A stretch of 40,520 bases of DNA from Planctomycetota bacterium (GTDB taxonomy: Bacteria > Planctomycetota > Phycisphaerae > Phycisphaerales > SM1A02): contig JAFMML010000028.1 of NCBI GenBank assembly GCA_017859745.1, positions 1-40,520 of the forward strand, written 5' to 3'. The translations under genes were made by a program, and so were the position numbers. This document shows positions 25,714 to 33,502 of this stretch, piece by piece (positions within the stretch are counted from its first letter, which is position 1; the number at the start of each line of letters is the position of its first letter). The notes under the pieces are model-generated. The model saw only the letters and a list, made by a program, of their open reading frames with translations, was not told where the DNA came from and made no database searches.

Positions 25714-26093
25714 CGTCGATCCAGTTCCCCGGCGGCGCGGACGAGCAGGCGGCGGTACTCCTCGACGTCGAGGAGCCGATGCGGATGCACCACCACGAGG
25801 AGATCGTATCCCGTCGGAAGCTCCGCACGGATCGTCCGGAACGCCTCGCGAATGAGCCGCTTGAGACGGTGGCGCCGCACCGCATTGCCGCAGCGACGCG
25901 AGACCGAGAGGCCCAGGCGGGTGTCCCCCGTTCGCGCGAGATCTCCGTGGGGACGGGCGTAGATCAACAGGGGTCCGACCCGACGCCGGACCCGCGTCTC
26001 GTAGGCCCGGCCGAACGCGGTCGCGCCGTGCATGCGAAAGCGGCTGCCGAAGCGGTTGCGGCGCGGCGTCTTCTCGGGCCGGCTCGAGTTCAT
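25647..26093 (-). CDS. rnpA: Ribonuclease P protein component
   Basis: RnpA binds the RNase P RNA and helps it remove 5' leaders from tRNA precursors. The 148-residue protein contains the diagnostic RNR-type motif LGLSVSRRCGNAVRRHRLKR followed by LIREAFR (about residues 60-87), and the later strand GYDLLVVVHP. It is longer than typical RnpA (about 110-130) because of a basic N-terminus and a polar C-terminal tail that overlaps yidD. It starts only 4 bases after the stop of the CLC channel gene. The usual upstream rpmH (ribosomal protein L34) is absent from this position. Confidence 0.93.
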   Translation of the reverse strand: MNSSRPEKTPRRNRFGSRFRMHGATAFGRAYETRVRRRVGPLLIYARPHGDLARTGDTRLGLSVSRRCGNAVRRHRLKRLIREAFRTIRAELPTGYDLLVVVHPHRLLDVEEYRRLLVRAAGELDRRWQTMPQPPTPDHDDRASSPDS

Positions 26094-26097
26094 CGGA

Positions 26098-27948
26098 TCA
26101 GTCCTGCTCGAGCTCGCGGTTGTAGTGCCGGAGGAGTCGCGTTCGCGTCACCATGCCCAGCACCCGTCGCTGATCGTCGAGTACGGGAAGGCTCTCGACG
26201 TCGGCGGAACCGAACCGCTCGACCGCCCGGTCGAGGGTGTCCTCGACGCCCAGCGACGGGAGGTCGCCTCGCATCAGTTCGCCCACCTGCAGGAGAGGCA
26301 GCGACTCGCGGTACACCAACGCCTCCCGCAGGTGCTCGCCGACCACCAGGCCGAGGTAGCGTTCGTCCTCGTCCACGACCACGAAGTCGCTGACCGGAAA
26401 TCGCTCGGCCAGTTCGAGCAGTCGCTGGCTGCTGTCGTCGGGCTTCACCATCACCGGGGGAAGGAACGGAAGTTCCGCGACCTTCATTCGACGCAGCAGC
26501 GTGAAGTCGCTCATGCGCCCGACGCGGATGCCGGCTTCGGCCAACTCCGCGGTGTAGAGGCTTTGACCCGCCAGACGCTTGGCGATGGTGGTCGCGATCG
26601 CCGCGGTCAGGATCAGCGGCAGGATCAGCTCGTACTGGCGGGTGAGCTCGTACACCAGCAGCACCGCGGTCATCGGCGCATGGGTGGTTGCCGCGACCAT
26701 CGCCGCCATGCCGACGAGGGCGTAGACCGCGGGGCTCGCCTCCGGAAACCAGCCGGTCTGCTGAGCCCCCATGCCGAAGAGGCCTCCCACCGCGGCCCCG
26801 AGGACCAACGCCGGGGCGAAGAACCCACCCGCTCCGCCGGAGCCGAGGGTCAGGGAGATGCCGACGGTCTTCAGGAACAGCCACATCACGAGGATGGTGG
26901 CGGCCCCCCCGGCCAGCACGCCGTCGGTCGTGGCGTAGAACGCAGGGTCGAGCATCCGCCGGATGATCGGATAGCCGGTGCCGTAGAAGGGGGGAATCGA
27001 GCCCGGGCTGGATTCGGGTGTCCGCACGAAGTGCCAGAACGCGAGACCGACGGCGCCGAGAAGCAGACCTCCGAAGGCCGGCTGCAATGGCCGCGGCATG
27101 CGGCTCCACGAGAAGAATCGACCGAAGCCTCGCTCGGCGAAGATGAGCGAGCGCAGGGTGCTGACGGCGCCGACGCCGCAGACGACGCCCAGCAGCAGAA
27201 ACACGGGAATCTGCGCGACGGTGAAGGCGTCCTTCTCCGGGCCGAAGAACTCCGGACCGATGCCGAACAGCGGTTCGTTGCCGCCCAGCACCGTCTGCAC
27301 CGTCGCCGCCGCGACCACCGCGGACACCACGATGGGCGTGAACGTCCGCAGCGAGAAGTCCTTCAGCAGGACTTCCAGCACGAAGAAGATGCCCGCGATG
27401 GGGGCGTTGAACACCGCCGCAAGTCCGGCTGCGGCACCGCAGCCGAGCAGGGAGGTGGTCGAGGCCGTATCCGCGCCGAGGATGCGCCCGCTGCCCGAGC
27501 CGGCGACCGATCCGATCGCCACGATCGGACCCTCCGGACCCGCCGATCCACCGAACCCGATCGTCAGGGTCGAGCCGACCCACTGACGGAGGCCCAGCCG
27601 CCACGGAAGCCTCGCGCCGTCGCGGTGGATGCCGTAGAGCACCTGGGTGACGCCGTGCCCCGTCGTCGAGAGCGGCACCAGGGCCGCGAAGAGACCCGTC
27701 AGGAGGCCGCCGAGCGTTGGTGACAGGAGGATCGCCGCCACCACCCATCCGGCGTCCTGCCGGGTGATCTCCTGGCCGAGCAGATGCTCCATCCACTCGA
27801 TCGGGTAGATGAACGCCAGCGCGGCGAACCCCATCGCGACCCCGATTGCGGTGGCGAGAAGGATCGGGGCGGCCTCCCGCAGGGCTCCGAACCGCTCCGC
27901 CGGAGGGCGGTCGGGCCGAGGCGAGGATCGTCCGTCTGGGGTGGGCAT
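26098..27948 (-). CDS. CLC-type chloride channel/antiporter with C-terminal CBS pair
   Basis: This 616-residue membrane protein has the CLC selectivity-filter motifs: GSAGPEGPIVAIGS with glutamate 139 as the probable external gate, GSGGAGGFFAPALVLGAAVGG, and the GTGYPIIR region. About 10-12 membrane segments occupy residues 25-450. After about residue 490 two CBS domains follow, for example FVVVDEDERYLGLVVGEHL and SLPVLDDQRRVLGMVTRTRLL, which would bind adenine nucleotides and regulate gating. Whether it is a channel or a chloride/proton antiporter cannot be told here. It stands 4 bases upstream of rnpA, an unusual pairing, and is divergent from rpoZ. Confidence 0.93.
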   Translation of the reverse strand: MPTPDGRSSPRPDRPPAERFGALREAAPILLATAIGVAMGFAALAFIYPIEWMEHLLGQEITRQDAGWVVAAILLSPTLGGLLTGLFAALVPLSTTGHGVTQVLYGIHRDGARLPWRLGLRQWVGSTLTIGFGGSAGPEGPIVAIGSVAGSGSGRILGADTASTTSLLGCGAAAGLAAVFNAPIAGIFFVLEVLLKDFSLRTFTPIVVSAVVAAATVQTVLGGNEPLFGIGPEFFGPEKDAFTVAQIPVFLLLGVVCGVGAVSTLRSLIFAERGFGRFFSWSRMPRPLQPAFGGLLLGAVGLAFWHFVRTPESSPGSIPPFYGTGYPIIRRMLDPAFYATTDGVLAGGAATILVMWLFLKTVGISLTLGSGGAGGFFAPALVLGAAVGGLFGMGAQQTGWFPEASPAVYALVGMAAMVAATTHAPMTAVLLVYELTRQYELILPLILTAAIATTIAKRLAGQSLYTAELAEAGIRVGRMSDFTLLRRMKVAELPFLPPVMVKPDDSSQRLLELAERFPVSDFVVVDEDERYLGLVVGEHLREALVYRESLPLLQVGELMRGDLPSLGVEDTLDRAVERFGSADVESLPVLDDQRRVLGMVTRTRLLRHYNRELEQD

Positions 27949-28118
27949 GGGGTCGGGGCGGTTCGCAGGGAGCGGCGTGAGATTGCGGAAACCCGGCGGT
28001 GGGCGGTCGCGACGACGCCGTCTGCCGGTATCATGACCGATTCCCCGCAGGGTCGGGAGGCGGAGTCCAAAGACGAGTCCGCTCCATCGCCCATCCGTGC
28101 CCGGAGACCCCGAAGGCC

Positions 28119-28331
28119 ATGATCGAAGCCCTCAGCAACGACGAGATCATCCGGAAGTTCGGCGGCCGCTTCAAGCTGACCGCTCTGATCCAGCGACGCC
28201 TCGAGGAGTTGATCCAAGGCGAGCGTCCCCTCGTCGAACGGCAGGGGCGATCGGATCTGGAAGTGGTGATCGAGGAGATCCTGCAGGACAAGATCTCCCT
28301 CGTCGAGCCGGAGACGGCCGAGGCCGATTGA
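28119..28331 (+). CDS. rpoZ: DNA-directed RNA polymerase subunit omega
   Basis: The 70-residue protein resembles the short omega subunits seen in planctomycetes: an N-terminal IEALSNDEIIRKFGGRFKL, then the conserved helix LTALIQRRLEELIQGERPLV, then VVIEEILQDKISLV. Omega binds the beta-prime subunit and aids RNA polymerase assembly. The call also rests on the neighbour downstream, a coaC-like flavoprotein, since rpoZ-coaBC linkage is common in bacteria. The usual gmk is missing between them. The 170-base divergent gap upstream contains a TATCAT (28029-28034) that could be a -10 element but has no good -35. Confidence 0.75.
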   Translation: MIEALSNDEIIRKFGGRFKLTALIQRRLEELIQGERPLVERQGRSDLEVVIEEILQDKISLVEPETAEAD

Positions 28332-28371
28332 CGGATCGCGTCCCTCGAGCCCCCGTCCCGGAGACCCGCGG

Positions 28372-28959
28372 ATGGATCACGGCGACCCGCTACGACTGAC
28401 GCCTCTCCAAGGGCGTCGACTGCTGCTCGGCGTCGCCGGCGGCATCGCCGCGTACAAGATCGCTGGACTGGCCAGCACGCTGGTGCAGGCTGGAGCGGAC
28501 GTCACCGTCGCGATGAGCGAGGCGGCGATGCGATTCGTGACGCCGCTCACGTTCGAGTCGATCACCGGCCGCGCCGTCTACACCGACATCTGGGGGCCAC
28601 TCGACCGCGCCGATCCCCAGCACGTGCGCCTGGTGCGTGAAATCGATCTTGTGCTGCTTGCCCCGTGCACCATGGATCTGCTCGGTCGCCTCGCCGGCGG
28701 TCTGGCCGGCGATCCGCTGACGCTGCTGGCGGCGGTCGTCGATCGCCGACGTCAGCCGACTCTGCTCGCCCCGTCGATGAACGAGGTCATGTGGAACCAG
28801 CCCGCCGTGCAGCGGAATGTCGAGCAACTTCGCCGGGATGGCTTCGTGGTGATCGAGCCCACGGAAGGCTGGCACGCCTGCCGCACCGGAGGGCCCGGAC
28901 GCCTTCCGGAGCCCGAGGCGCTGGTCGACGCCATCCTCGAGCGCCTGCCGGCCCGCTGA
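28372..28959 (+). CDS. coaC: Phosphopantothenoylcysteine decarboxylase-type flavoprotein
   Basis: The 195-residue FMN protein corresponds to the CoaC half of the bifunctional CoaBC enzyme of coenzyme A synthesis. It has LLLGVAGGIAAYK at the start, the active-site histidine 84 (DPQHVRLVRE), the PxMNxxMW motif as APSMNEVMW (133-141), and the cysteine segment HACRTGGPGRLPEP. The PASANT-type motif reads APCTMD (97-102), with aspartate 102 where asparagine is expected. No CoaB (synthetase) domain follows; the gene ends here with a clean stop, so CoaB must be encoded elsewhere. A related flavoprotein of different function remains possible. Confidence 0.85.
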   Translation: MDHGDPLRLTPLQGRRLLLGVAGGIAAYKIAGLASTLVQAGADVTVAMSEAAMRFVTPLTFESITGRAVYTDIWGPLDRADPQHVRLVREIDLVLLAPCTMDLLGRLAGGLAGDPLTLLAAVVDRRRQPTLLAPSMNEVMWNQPAVQRNVEQLRRDGFVVIEPTEGWHACRTGGPGRLPEPEALVDAILERLPAR

Positions 28960-28984
28960 TCGCGGTCCGTCGGGCGGCGCGGTC

Positions 28985-29560
28985 TCAGACGCTGCAACTC
29001 GAATTCGGTCCGTCGAACCGGTTCCAGGGCATCGCCGACAGCACGGACGCCAGTCCGCAGGTTCCGCTGATCCCCGCGAAGAGCAGGCCCGCGCCGAAGA
29101 ACGCCGGCATGATCAGGAACCATGGGTTCAACCACAGCGTCAGCGCGCAGCCGACGAGCACCATGAACCCGATGACGATCTGAACCTGCCGCATCAGGGA
29201 GATCGGCGGAGCCTTGCCCCGCTCGACCGGCATGGCGGCCCGCTTCCAGGCGTCGAGACCTCCCGCCATGCTGAATCCATGGAGCCCCCCGGCCGCTCGA
29301 TAGCGGCCGAGGGCGTCGAGCGAGCGGCGGCCGCCACGGCAGTGGAAGACGACCTTGCGGTCGGCTCCGGTGGCGAGCAGCGGGCCGGGGTCGAACGACG
29401 AGAGCGGAATGGACGTCGATCCTTCGATCCACTCGGCGGCGCGCTCGTCGGCTTCTCGCACATCGACGATCACCGTGTCGCCTGAAGCGGCCCAGCGTCG
29501 CGCGGTGTCGGCATCGACTTCGAGAGTGGTTTCCGCCTCGGTGGCGAGGGTGGTGGTCAT
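28985..29560 (-). CDS. Rhodanese domain protein with C-terminal membrane helices (DUF2892-like)
   Basis: The 191-residue protein has an N-terminal rhodanese domain (about residues 12-120) with VIVDVREADERAAEWI, the active-site loop HCRGGRRS with cysteine 74, and AGGLDAWKRA at its end. A short hydrophobic region follows (about 128-175) with two likely helices: VQIVIGFMVLVGCALTLWL and FLIMPAFFGAGLLFAGISG. This matches the small DUF2892-type membrane extension often fused to rhodaneses. It would accept or transfer sulfane sulfur at the membrane. The ATG at 29560 starts the conserved domain. It is one of three sulfur-related genes within 4.2 kb. Confidence 0.9.
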   Translation of the reverse strand: MTTTLATEAETTLEVDADTARRWAASGDTVIVDVREADERAAEWIEGSTSIPLSSFDPGPLLATGADRKVVFHCRGGRRSLDALGRYRAAGGLHGFSMAGGLDAWKRAAMPVERGKAPPISLMRQVQIVIGFMVLVGCALTLWLNPWFLIMPAFFGAGLLFAGISGTCGLASVLSAMPWNRFDGPNSSCSV

Positions 29561-29672
29561 GTGGGACTCCGTGGGCGATCGAACTCTCCCCCGGGAATCG
29601 ACGGCATTGAGATCCACCATCCCGGCCCGAGGTTCCCGAAGGTGCGCGCAGAGCGACGCAAGAGCGCGTGCG

Positions 29673-30410
29673 TCAGTCCAGCTCGGCGCCTTGTGCCCGG
29701 TAGAACTCGGCGACGTCGGTGCGATGGACCTCGCTGAACTGCTTCTCGATGCGCTGCGACCAGGTGGTTTCCAGACCGCGCTCGGCGTACCACGACCGCA
29801 TGCGGTCGTCGTAGGCGTCGGCCTCGGCGAGCAGGACCGCATCGTCGGGGTAGAGATCCTCATGCAGCACCGCGTCCGGGGCGAGGCGTGGACGCGGGGC
29901 GGGATCCTCGTCGGGCACGCCCACGCAGAGACCGAACAGCGGGTAGACCCCTTCAGGCACTCGAAGCAGCTCTCGGATGCTTGCGAGATCGTTGCGCAGG
30001 CCGCCGACGTAGCAGATGCCGTAGCCGAGGCTCTCGAAGGCGACGCAGAGGTTCTGGGCGAAGAGGCTCGCGTCGATCGTCGAGACCAGAAAGCCCTCGA
30101 GTCGCGTCCGATACGGCACGCCCGCCCGAGCCGCCAGAAGACGGTGTCGGCGGGTGTCGCCCGAGACCACGAAGAACGCTCCACAACGAGCCACCTTGGT
30201 CTGGCCGCCGGTGAGCTCGACAAGCTTCTCCAGCGTCGCCTGGTTTCGCACGCGAAGCATCGAATACGCCTGGACGTTCGAGCTGGTGGACGCCTGCTGA
30301 CCCGCGGCGACGGCGAGGCGAACGTGCTCGTCCGGCACCGGAGCCTCGGTGAATCGTCGAATCGAGCGATGGGCGAGAAGCGTCTCGAGGGCGGGGGGGA
30401 GGTTCGGCAT
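29673..30410 (-). CDS. NfsA-type nitroreductase / NAD(P)H-flavin oxidoreductase
   Basis: The 245-residue protein resembles oxygen-insensitive nitroreductases of the NfsA/FRP group: N-terminal HRSIRRFTEAPVPDEHV (FMN contact), QQASTSSNVQAYSMLRV, the SLFAQNLCVAFESLGYGICYVGGLRN helix and PLFGLCVGVPDE. Such enzymes use FMN and NADPH to reduce nitro compounds, quinones or flavins. The single sensible start is the ATG at 30410. It is transcribed away from the persulfide dioxygenase gene and lies 112 bases upstream of the rhodanese gene on the same strand, so it may share its transcript. Confidence 0.9.
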   Translation of the reverse strand: MPNLPPALETLLAHRSIRRFTEAPVPDEHVRLAVAAGQQASTSSNVQAYSMLRVRNQATLEKLVELTGGQTKVARCGAFFVVSGDTRRHRLLAARAGVPYRTRLEGFLVSTIDASLFAQNLCVAFESLGYGICYVGGLRNDLASIRELLRVPEGVYPLFGLCVGVPDEDPAPRPRLAPDAVLHEDLYPDDAVLLAEADAYDDRMRSWYAERGLETTWSQRIEKQFSEVHRTDVAEFYRAQGAELD

Positions 30411-30563
30411 GGGCGTGTCGGCGTGGAGCGTGGTCGCGGAGAGGCGGCGATCGGATCGCGGCGTTGCGTCGCGGGTCCCCGGCTCCACGACGCCGAGCGT
30501 GGTTCGCCGGCGAATCCCGGAGGATTCTCGATGTCGCCACGTTCTCCATGGGGAGTGGGAACC

Positions 30564-30581
30564 GGCCTCCGAACCGAGGCC
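30564..30581. promoter_or_regulatory. Inverted repeat in the divergent nitroreductase / persulfide dioxygenase region
   Basis: Perfect arms GGCCTC and GAGGCC (6 pairs) with a six-base spacer lie 89-106 bases upstream of the start codon at 30670. It may be an operator half-site pair or an RNA hairpin; nothing decides between them. Confidence 0.3.
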
Positions 30582-30610
30582 TCCAACGTCTCGGCACTCG
30601 ACGAAGGTAA

Positions 30611-30624
30611 CCTGCCCGGGCAGG
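30611..30624. promoter_or_regulatory. Perfect 14-base palindrome upstream of the persulfide dioxygenase gene
   Basis: CCTGCCCGGGCAGG is identical to its reverse complement. It lies 46-59 bases before the start codon at 30670, where a repressor operator would sit. Genes for persulfide oxidation are typically controlled by thiol-sensing repressors, but no such regulator is encoded in this window. Confidence 0.35.
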
Positions 30625-30656
30625 CGGAGACCCGCCCGTCCCGACCGGTTCCGTGC

Positions 30657-30666
30657 AAGGAGGTGA
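30657..30666 (+). promoter_or_regulatory. Full-length Shine-Dalgarno sequence of the persulfide dioxygenase gene
   Basis: AAGGAGGTGA is a ten-base perfect complement to the 16S rRNA 3' end and stands 3 bases before the ATG at 30670. It is far stronger than other ribosome binding sites in this window and fixes the start. Confidence 0.8.
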
Positions 30667-30669
30667 CCC

Positions 30670-32097
30670 ATGCTCTGGCGACTCATCTACGACGAAGACC
30701 TCGCGCAGGGCGCCTACCTGGTGGGTTGTCAGAAGACCGGCGAGGCGGTGATCTTCGATCCGGAACGAGATGTCGATCGCTACATCGAACTGGCCCGCAG
30801 TCACGGCTTGCGGATCACCGCCGTGGCGGAGACGCACATCCACGCGGACTTCCTCTCCGGAGCGCGGGAACTCGCCGAGCGGATCGGGGCGAGGGTCTTC
30901 GTCTCCGGCCTCGGCGGCGACGACTGGCAGTCGGGTTGGCTCGGGGGGTATCCCCACACCGTGCTCGCCGACGGCGACGCCTTCGACGTCGGCAACATCC
31001 ACATCGTCGCCCGCCACACCCCGGGCCACACTCCCGAGCATCTGGCCTACCTGATCGAGGACCGCGGCAGCGGCGCCGACGAGCCGATGGGGGCGATCAC
31101 CGGCGACTTCATGTTCGTGGGCGATCTGGGTCGGCCCGACCTCCTCGAGTCCGCCGCCGGCGTCGAAGGGGTCGCCGACGGTTTTGCCCACGACCTGCAT
31201 CGGACCGCGAAGTCGTTCATGAGCCAGCCCGACCACCTGCAGATCTGGCCGGCCCACGGATCGGGGTCGGCATGCGGCAAGGCTCTCGGTGCGGTGCCGC
31301 AGTCGACGATGGGCTACGAGCGACGGTTCAATCCGATGCTGAGACTCGTCGAGAACGAGTCGGCGTTCGTGGAGAACATCCTCGCGGGCCAGCCGGAGCC
31401 GCCGGTCTACTTCGCCCGAATGAAGGCATGGAACCGCGACGGCGTGCCGCTTCTGGGAGAGGTTCCGCATCCGCGACGACTCCAAGCGGAGGAGATCCCG
31501 GAGGTGCTTGGCACCGGGGCGATCCCGATCGACGTGCGGCCGCAGCCGGCGTTCGTCGGGTCGCACCTGCCCGGGAGTCTCTGGGCCCCGCCCGGTCCGG
31601 CCTTCCTGATGGCGGTGGGCAGCTACGTCGAACCCGACCAGTCGGTGGTGCTGGTCTGCGAGGCCGGTCAGGTCGATCGGTTCGTGAGAAACCTCGTGCG
31701 GATCGGTCTCGATCGGATCGTGGGTTGGCTCGAGCCCGCCACCCTCGAGACGTTCATCGCCGGGGGCGGCGCCCACGAGTCGCTGCCGGAGATCGATGCC
31801 GAAGAACTCGCGGATCGCCTCGCGGTCTCGCCCGATCTCCCGCTTCTCGACGTTCGCCGCGCCGTCGAGCACGCCGGGGGATCGATTCCCGGTGCGGTCA
31901 ACATCGCCCATACCCGCCTTCTGCCCCGCATCGACGAGGTTCCCGACGGCGATCCCATCGTGGTGCATTGCCAGAGCGGCATGCGTTCGACGATGGCCGC
32001 AGCGGTCCTCAAGCGCCGGGGCCGACAGCCGGTGAACGTGGCCGGGGGGTACGCGGCCTGGTCCAGGCGTCCCGGCGCCTGCGCAACCGGTCGGTGA
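30670..32097 (+). CDS. Persulfide dioxygenase-rhodanese fusion (CstB-like)
   Basis: The 475-residue protein has an N-terminal metallo-beta-lactamase-fold domain (about 1-250) of the ETHE1/persulfide dioxygenase type. Its HIHADF motif (H56, H58, D60) has F where hydrolases have a second-metal histidine. TPGHT (H120) and D146 complete the likely mononuclear iron site. Two rhodanese domains follow. The middle one (about 275-370) has a degenerate loop (CEAGQV, C330), and the C-terminal one (about 375-475) has an intact HCQSGMRS loop (C434). This dioxygenase - pseudo-rhodanese - rhodanese order matches CstB, which turns persulfides into sulfite and thiosulfate. The next gene is a YeiH-type transporter that could remove the product. 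Confidence 0.88.
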   Translation: MLWRLIYDEDLAQGAYLVGCQKTGEAVIFDPERDVDRYIELARSHGLRITAVAETHIHADFLSGARELAERIGARVFVSGLGGDDWQSGWLGGYPHTVLADGDAFDVGNIHIVARHTPGHTPEHLAYLIEDRGSGADEPMGAITGDFMFVGDLGRPDLLESAAGVEGVADGFAHDLHRTAKSFMSQPDHLQIWPAHGSGSACGKALGAVPQSTMGYERRFNPMLRLVENESAFVENILAGQPEPPVYFARMKAWNRDGVPLLGEVPHPRRLQAEEIPEVLGTGAIPIDVRPQPAFVGSHLPGSLWAPPGPAFLMAVGSYVEPDQSVVLVCEAGQVDRFVRNLVRIGLDRIVGWLEPATLETFIAGGGAHESLPEIDAEELADRLAVSPDLPLLDVRRAVEHAGGSIPGAVNIAHTRLLPRIDEVPDGDPIVVHCQSGMRSTMAAAVLKRRGRQPVNVAGGYAAWSRRPGACATGR

Positions 32098-32154
32098 TTC
32101 CGATGCCACACCGCGACCCCGAGATCCTCGATCGTTCCAGCGTCGGGACCGACC

Positions 32155-33222
32155 GTGCCTGACGCCGACGCTTCTGCGGAGGCATCCTCGCCCTCTCCGT
32201 CGGACTCGCCGTGGCGAGCCGCTCTGGTTCTGGTCGCCCTTGTCGCGGTGGCAGGTCCCTGGGGACGCGCCGATGTCGCGCTGCTTGTCGGCATCGTGAT
32301 CGCGTTGGCCAACGTCGCCGCGTTCGTCGGCATCGCGAAGAGCGCATCCAAGTGGCTCATCCAGATCTGCGTGGTGATGCTGGGGCTGCGACTGGATCTC
32401 GCGGTGCTGCGGGAGTCGGTGGTGAACGGGCTGGCGCTGGCGGTCGGCACGATCGTGGGTGCGGTCCTCGTCGGGCTGCTGCTTGGACGCCTGCTGCGCA
32501 CCGGCAAGGAGATCTCCACCCTGATCACGGCCGGCACCTCGATCTGCGGAGGCTCGGCGATCGTGGCGGTCGGCGGCGCCATCGGCGCCTCGGCATCCGG
32601 GATGGCGGTCGCGATCGGGGCGATCTTCATGCTGAACGCCGTCGGCCTCTGGGTGCTTCCCCCGATCGGTCACGCCCTCGGTCTTTCCGAGATGCAGTTC
32701 GGTCAGTGGGCGGGCGTCGCTCTCCACGACATCGCCTCGGTCGGCGGGGCGGCGAAGAGCTACGGCGACACCGCCTTCGACACGGCGAACGTCGTCAAGT
32801 TGACGCGGGTGATCTGGATCACGCCGCTCGCCTTGCTGGCGCCCTGGTACATGGGACGATCGCGTGAGGGGGGGCGGCGGGCGCCGTTCCCCTGGTTCAT
32901 CGTTGCGTTCCTGCTCGCCAGCGTGGTCCGGACCGTCATGCCGGGCCTCGAGGGTTCGGCGGAGGCGATCGGGGCGATCTCCGGCATCGGGTTTCAAGCA
33001 GCCCTCTTCATGATCGGCCTCGGCCTGTCCCGAGCCGCCTTGCGGCAGGTCGGTTGGCGGGCGGTCGTGCAGGCGACCCTGCTCTGGCTGGTGCTGGCGG
33101 GCGCCTCCCTCGAGGTGGTCCGCCGAGGCGGCGGTCCGACCGACAGTCTCCCGTCGGAGACCGCCGCTCGCTCGACGGCATCTGGCGAGGCCAACGTCCT
33201 GGGAGGGTCTGGCAGGCCGTAA
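32155..33222 (+). CDS. YeiH/UPF0324 family membrane transporter
   Basis: The 355-residue protein has about ten hydrophobic segments and the family motifs SKWLIQICVVMLGLRLD, LITAGTSICGGSAIVAVGGA and GVALHDIASVGGAAKSYG. YeiH proteins are putative anion exporters; some are linked to sulfite or sulfonated compounds, but the substrate is not firmly established. Placement 57 bases after a persulfide dioxygenase gene, whose reaction yields sulfite, supports a sulfite-export role by inference. The start is a GTG at 32155; the first 15-20 residues are polar and unconserved. The extra C-terminal 30 residues (after about 325) are disordered. Confidence 0.88.
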   Translation: MPDADASAEASSPSPSDSPWRAALVLVALVAVAGPWGRADVALLVGIVIALANVAAFVGIAKSASKWLIQICVVMLGLRLDLAVLRESVVNGLALAVGTIVGAVLVGLLLGRLLRTGKEISTLITAGTSICGGSAIVAVGGAIGASASGMAVAIGAIFMLNAVGLWVLPPIGHALGLSEMQFGQWAGVALHDIASVGGAAKSYGDTAFDTANVVKLTRVIWITPLALLAPWYMGRSREGGRRAPFPWFIVAFLLASVVRTVMPGLEGSAEAIGAISGIGFQAALFMIGLGLSRAALRQVGWRAVVQATLLWLVLAGASLEVVRRGGGPTDSLPSETAARSTASGEANVLGGSGRP

Positions 33223-33502
33223 GTTCCGTTGCTCCAAGGAGGAATGACAAGGAGGAAGTTCAGCGGAGTCGCCTGCGGAAGCATGCCGAGCGACTGGGTG
33301 GCCCGTTCGGACTCCGCCGTGACGCTCTGGCCGGAGCGTCGGCGACGTCGCCCCCCCAAGAAGCTCCGGGAAGTGAGGGTTCCGGGTCGAATCTTTGCGC
33401 GATCTTCACCGTATTCGCCCCGTCCACACGCGCCGGGCGGCGACAGTCCCACCGGTTATCGTTCCACGACCGAACCCCCTTCCAAGCTCGAGAGGCGCCC
33501 CC

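Noticed and set aside
29953-33237. A 3.3-kb minus-strand open frame opposite the persulfide dioxygenase and YeiH genes
   Set aside because: Shadow of well-supported plus-strand genes; no conserved motif.
33244-33502. Small gene starting at an ATG after AAGGAGG in the gap before pstS
   Set aside because: The ribosome-binding-like sequence is good, but the translated product is Arg/Pro-rich without structure, and the frame runs on into pstS in another phase.
33223-33502. Pho box upstream of pstS
   Set aside because: No repeat resembling CTGTCAT with the right spacing was found, so phosphate control through PhoB cannot be claimed from sequence.
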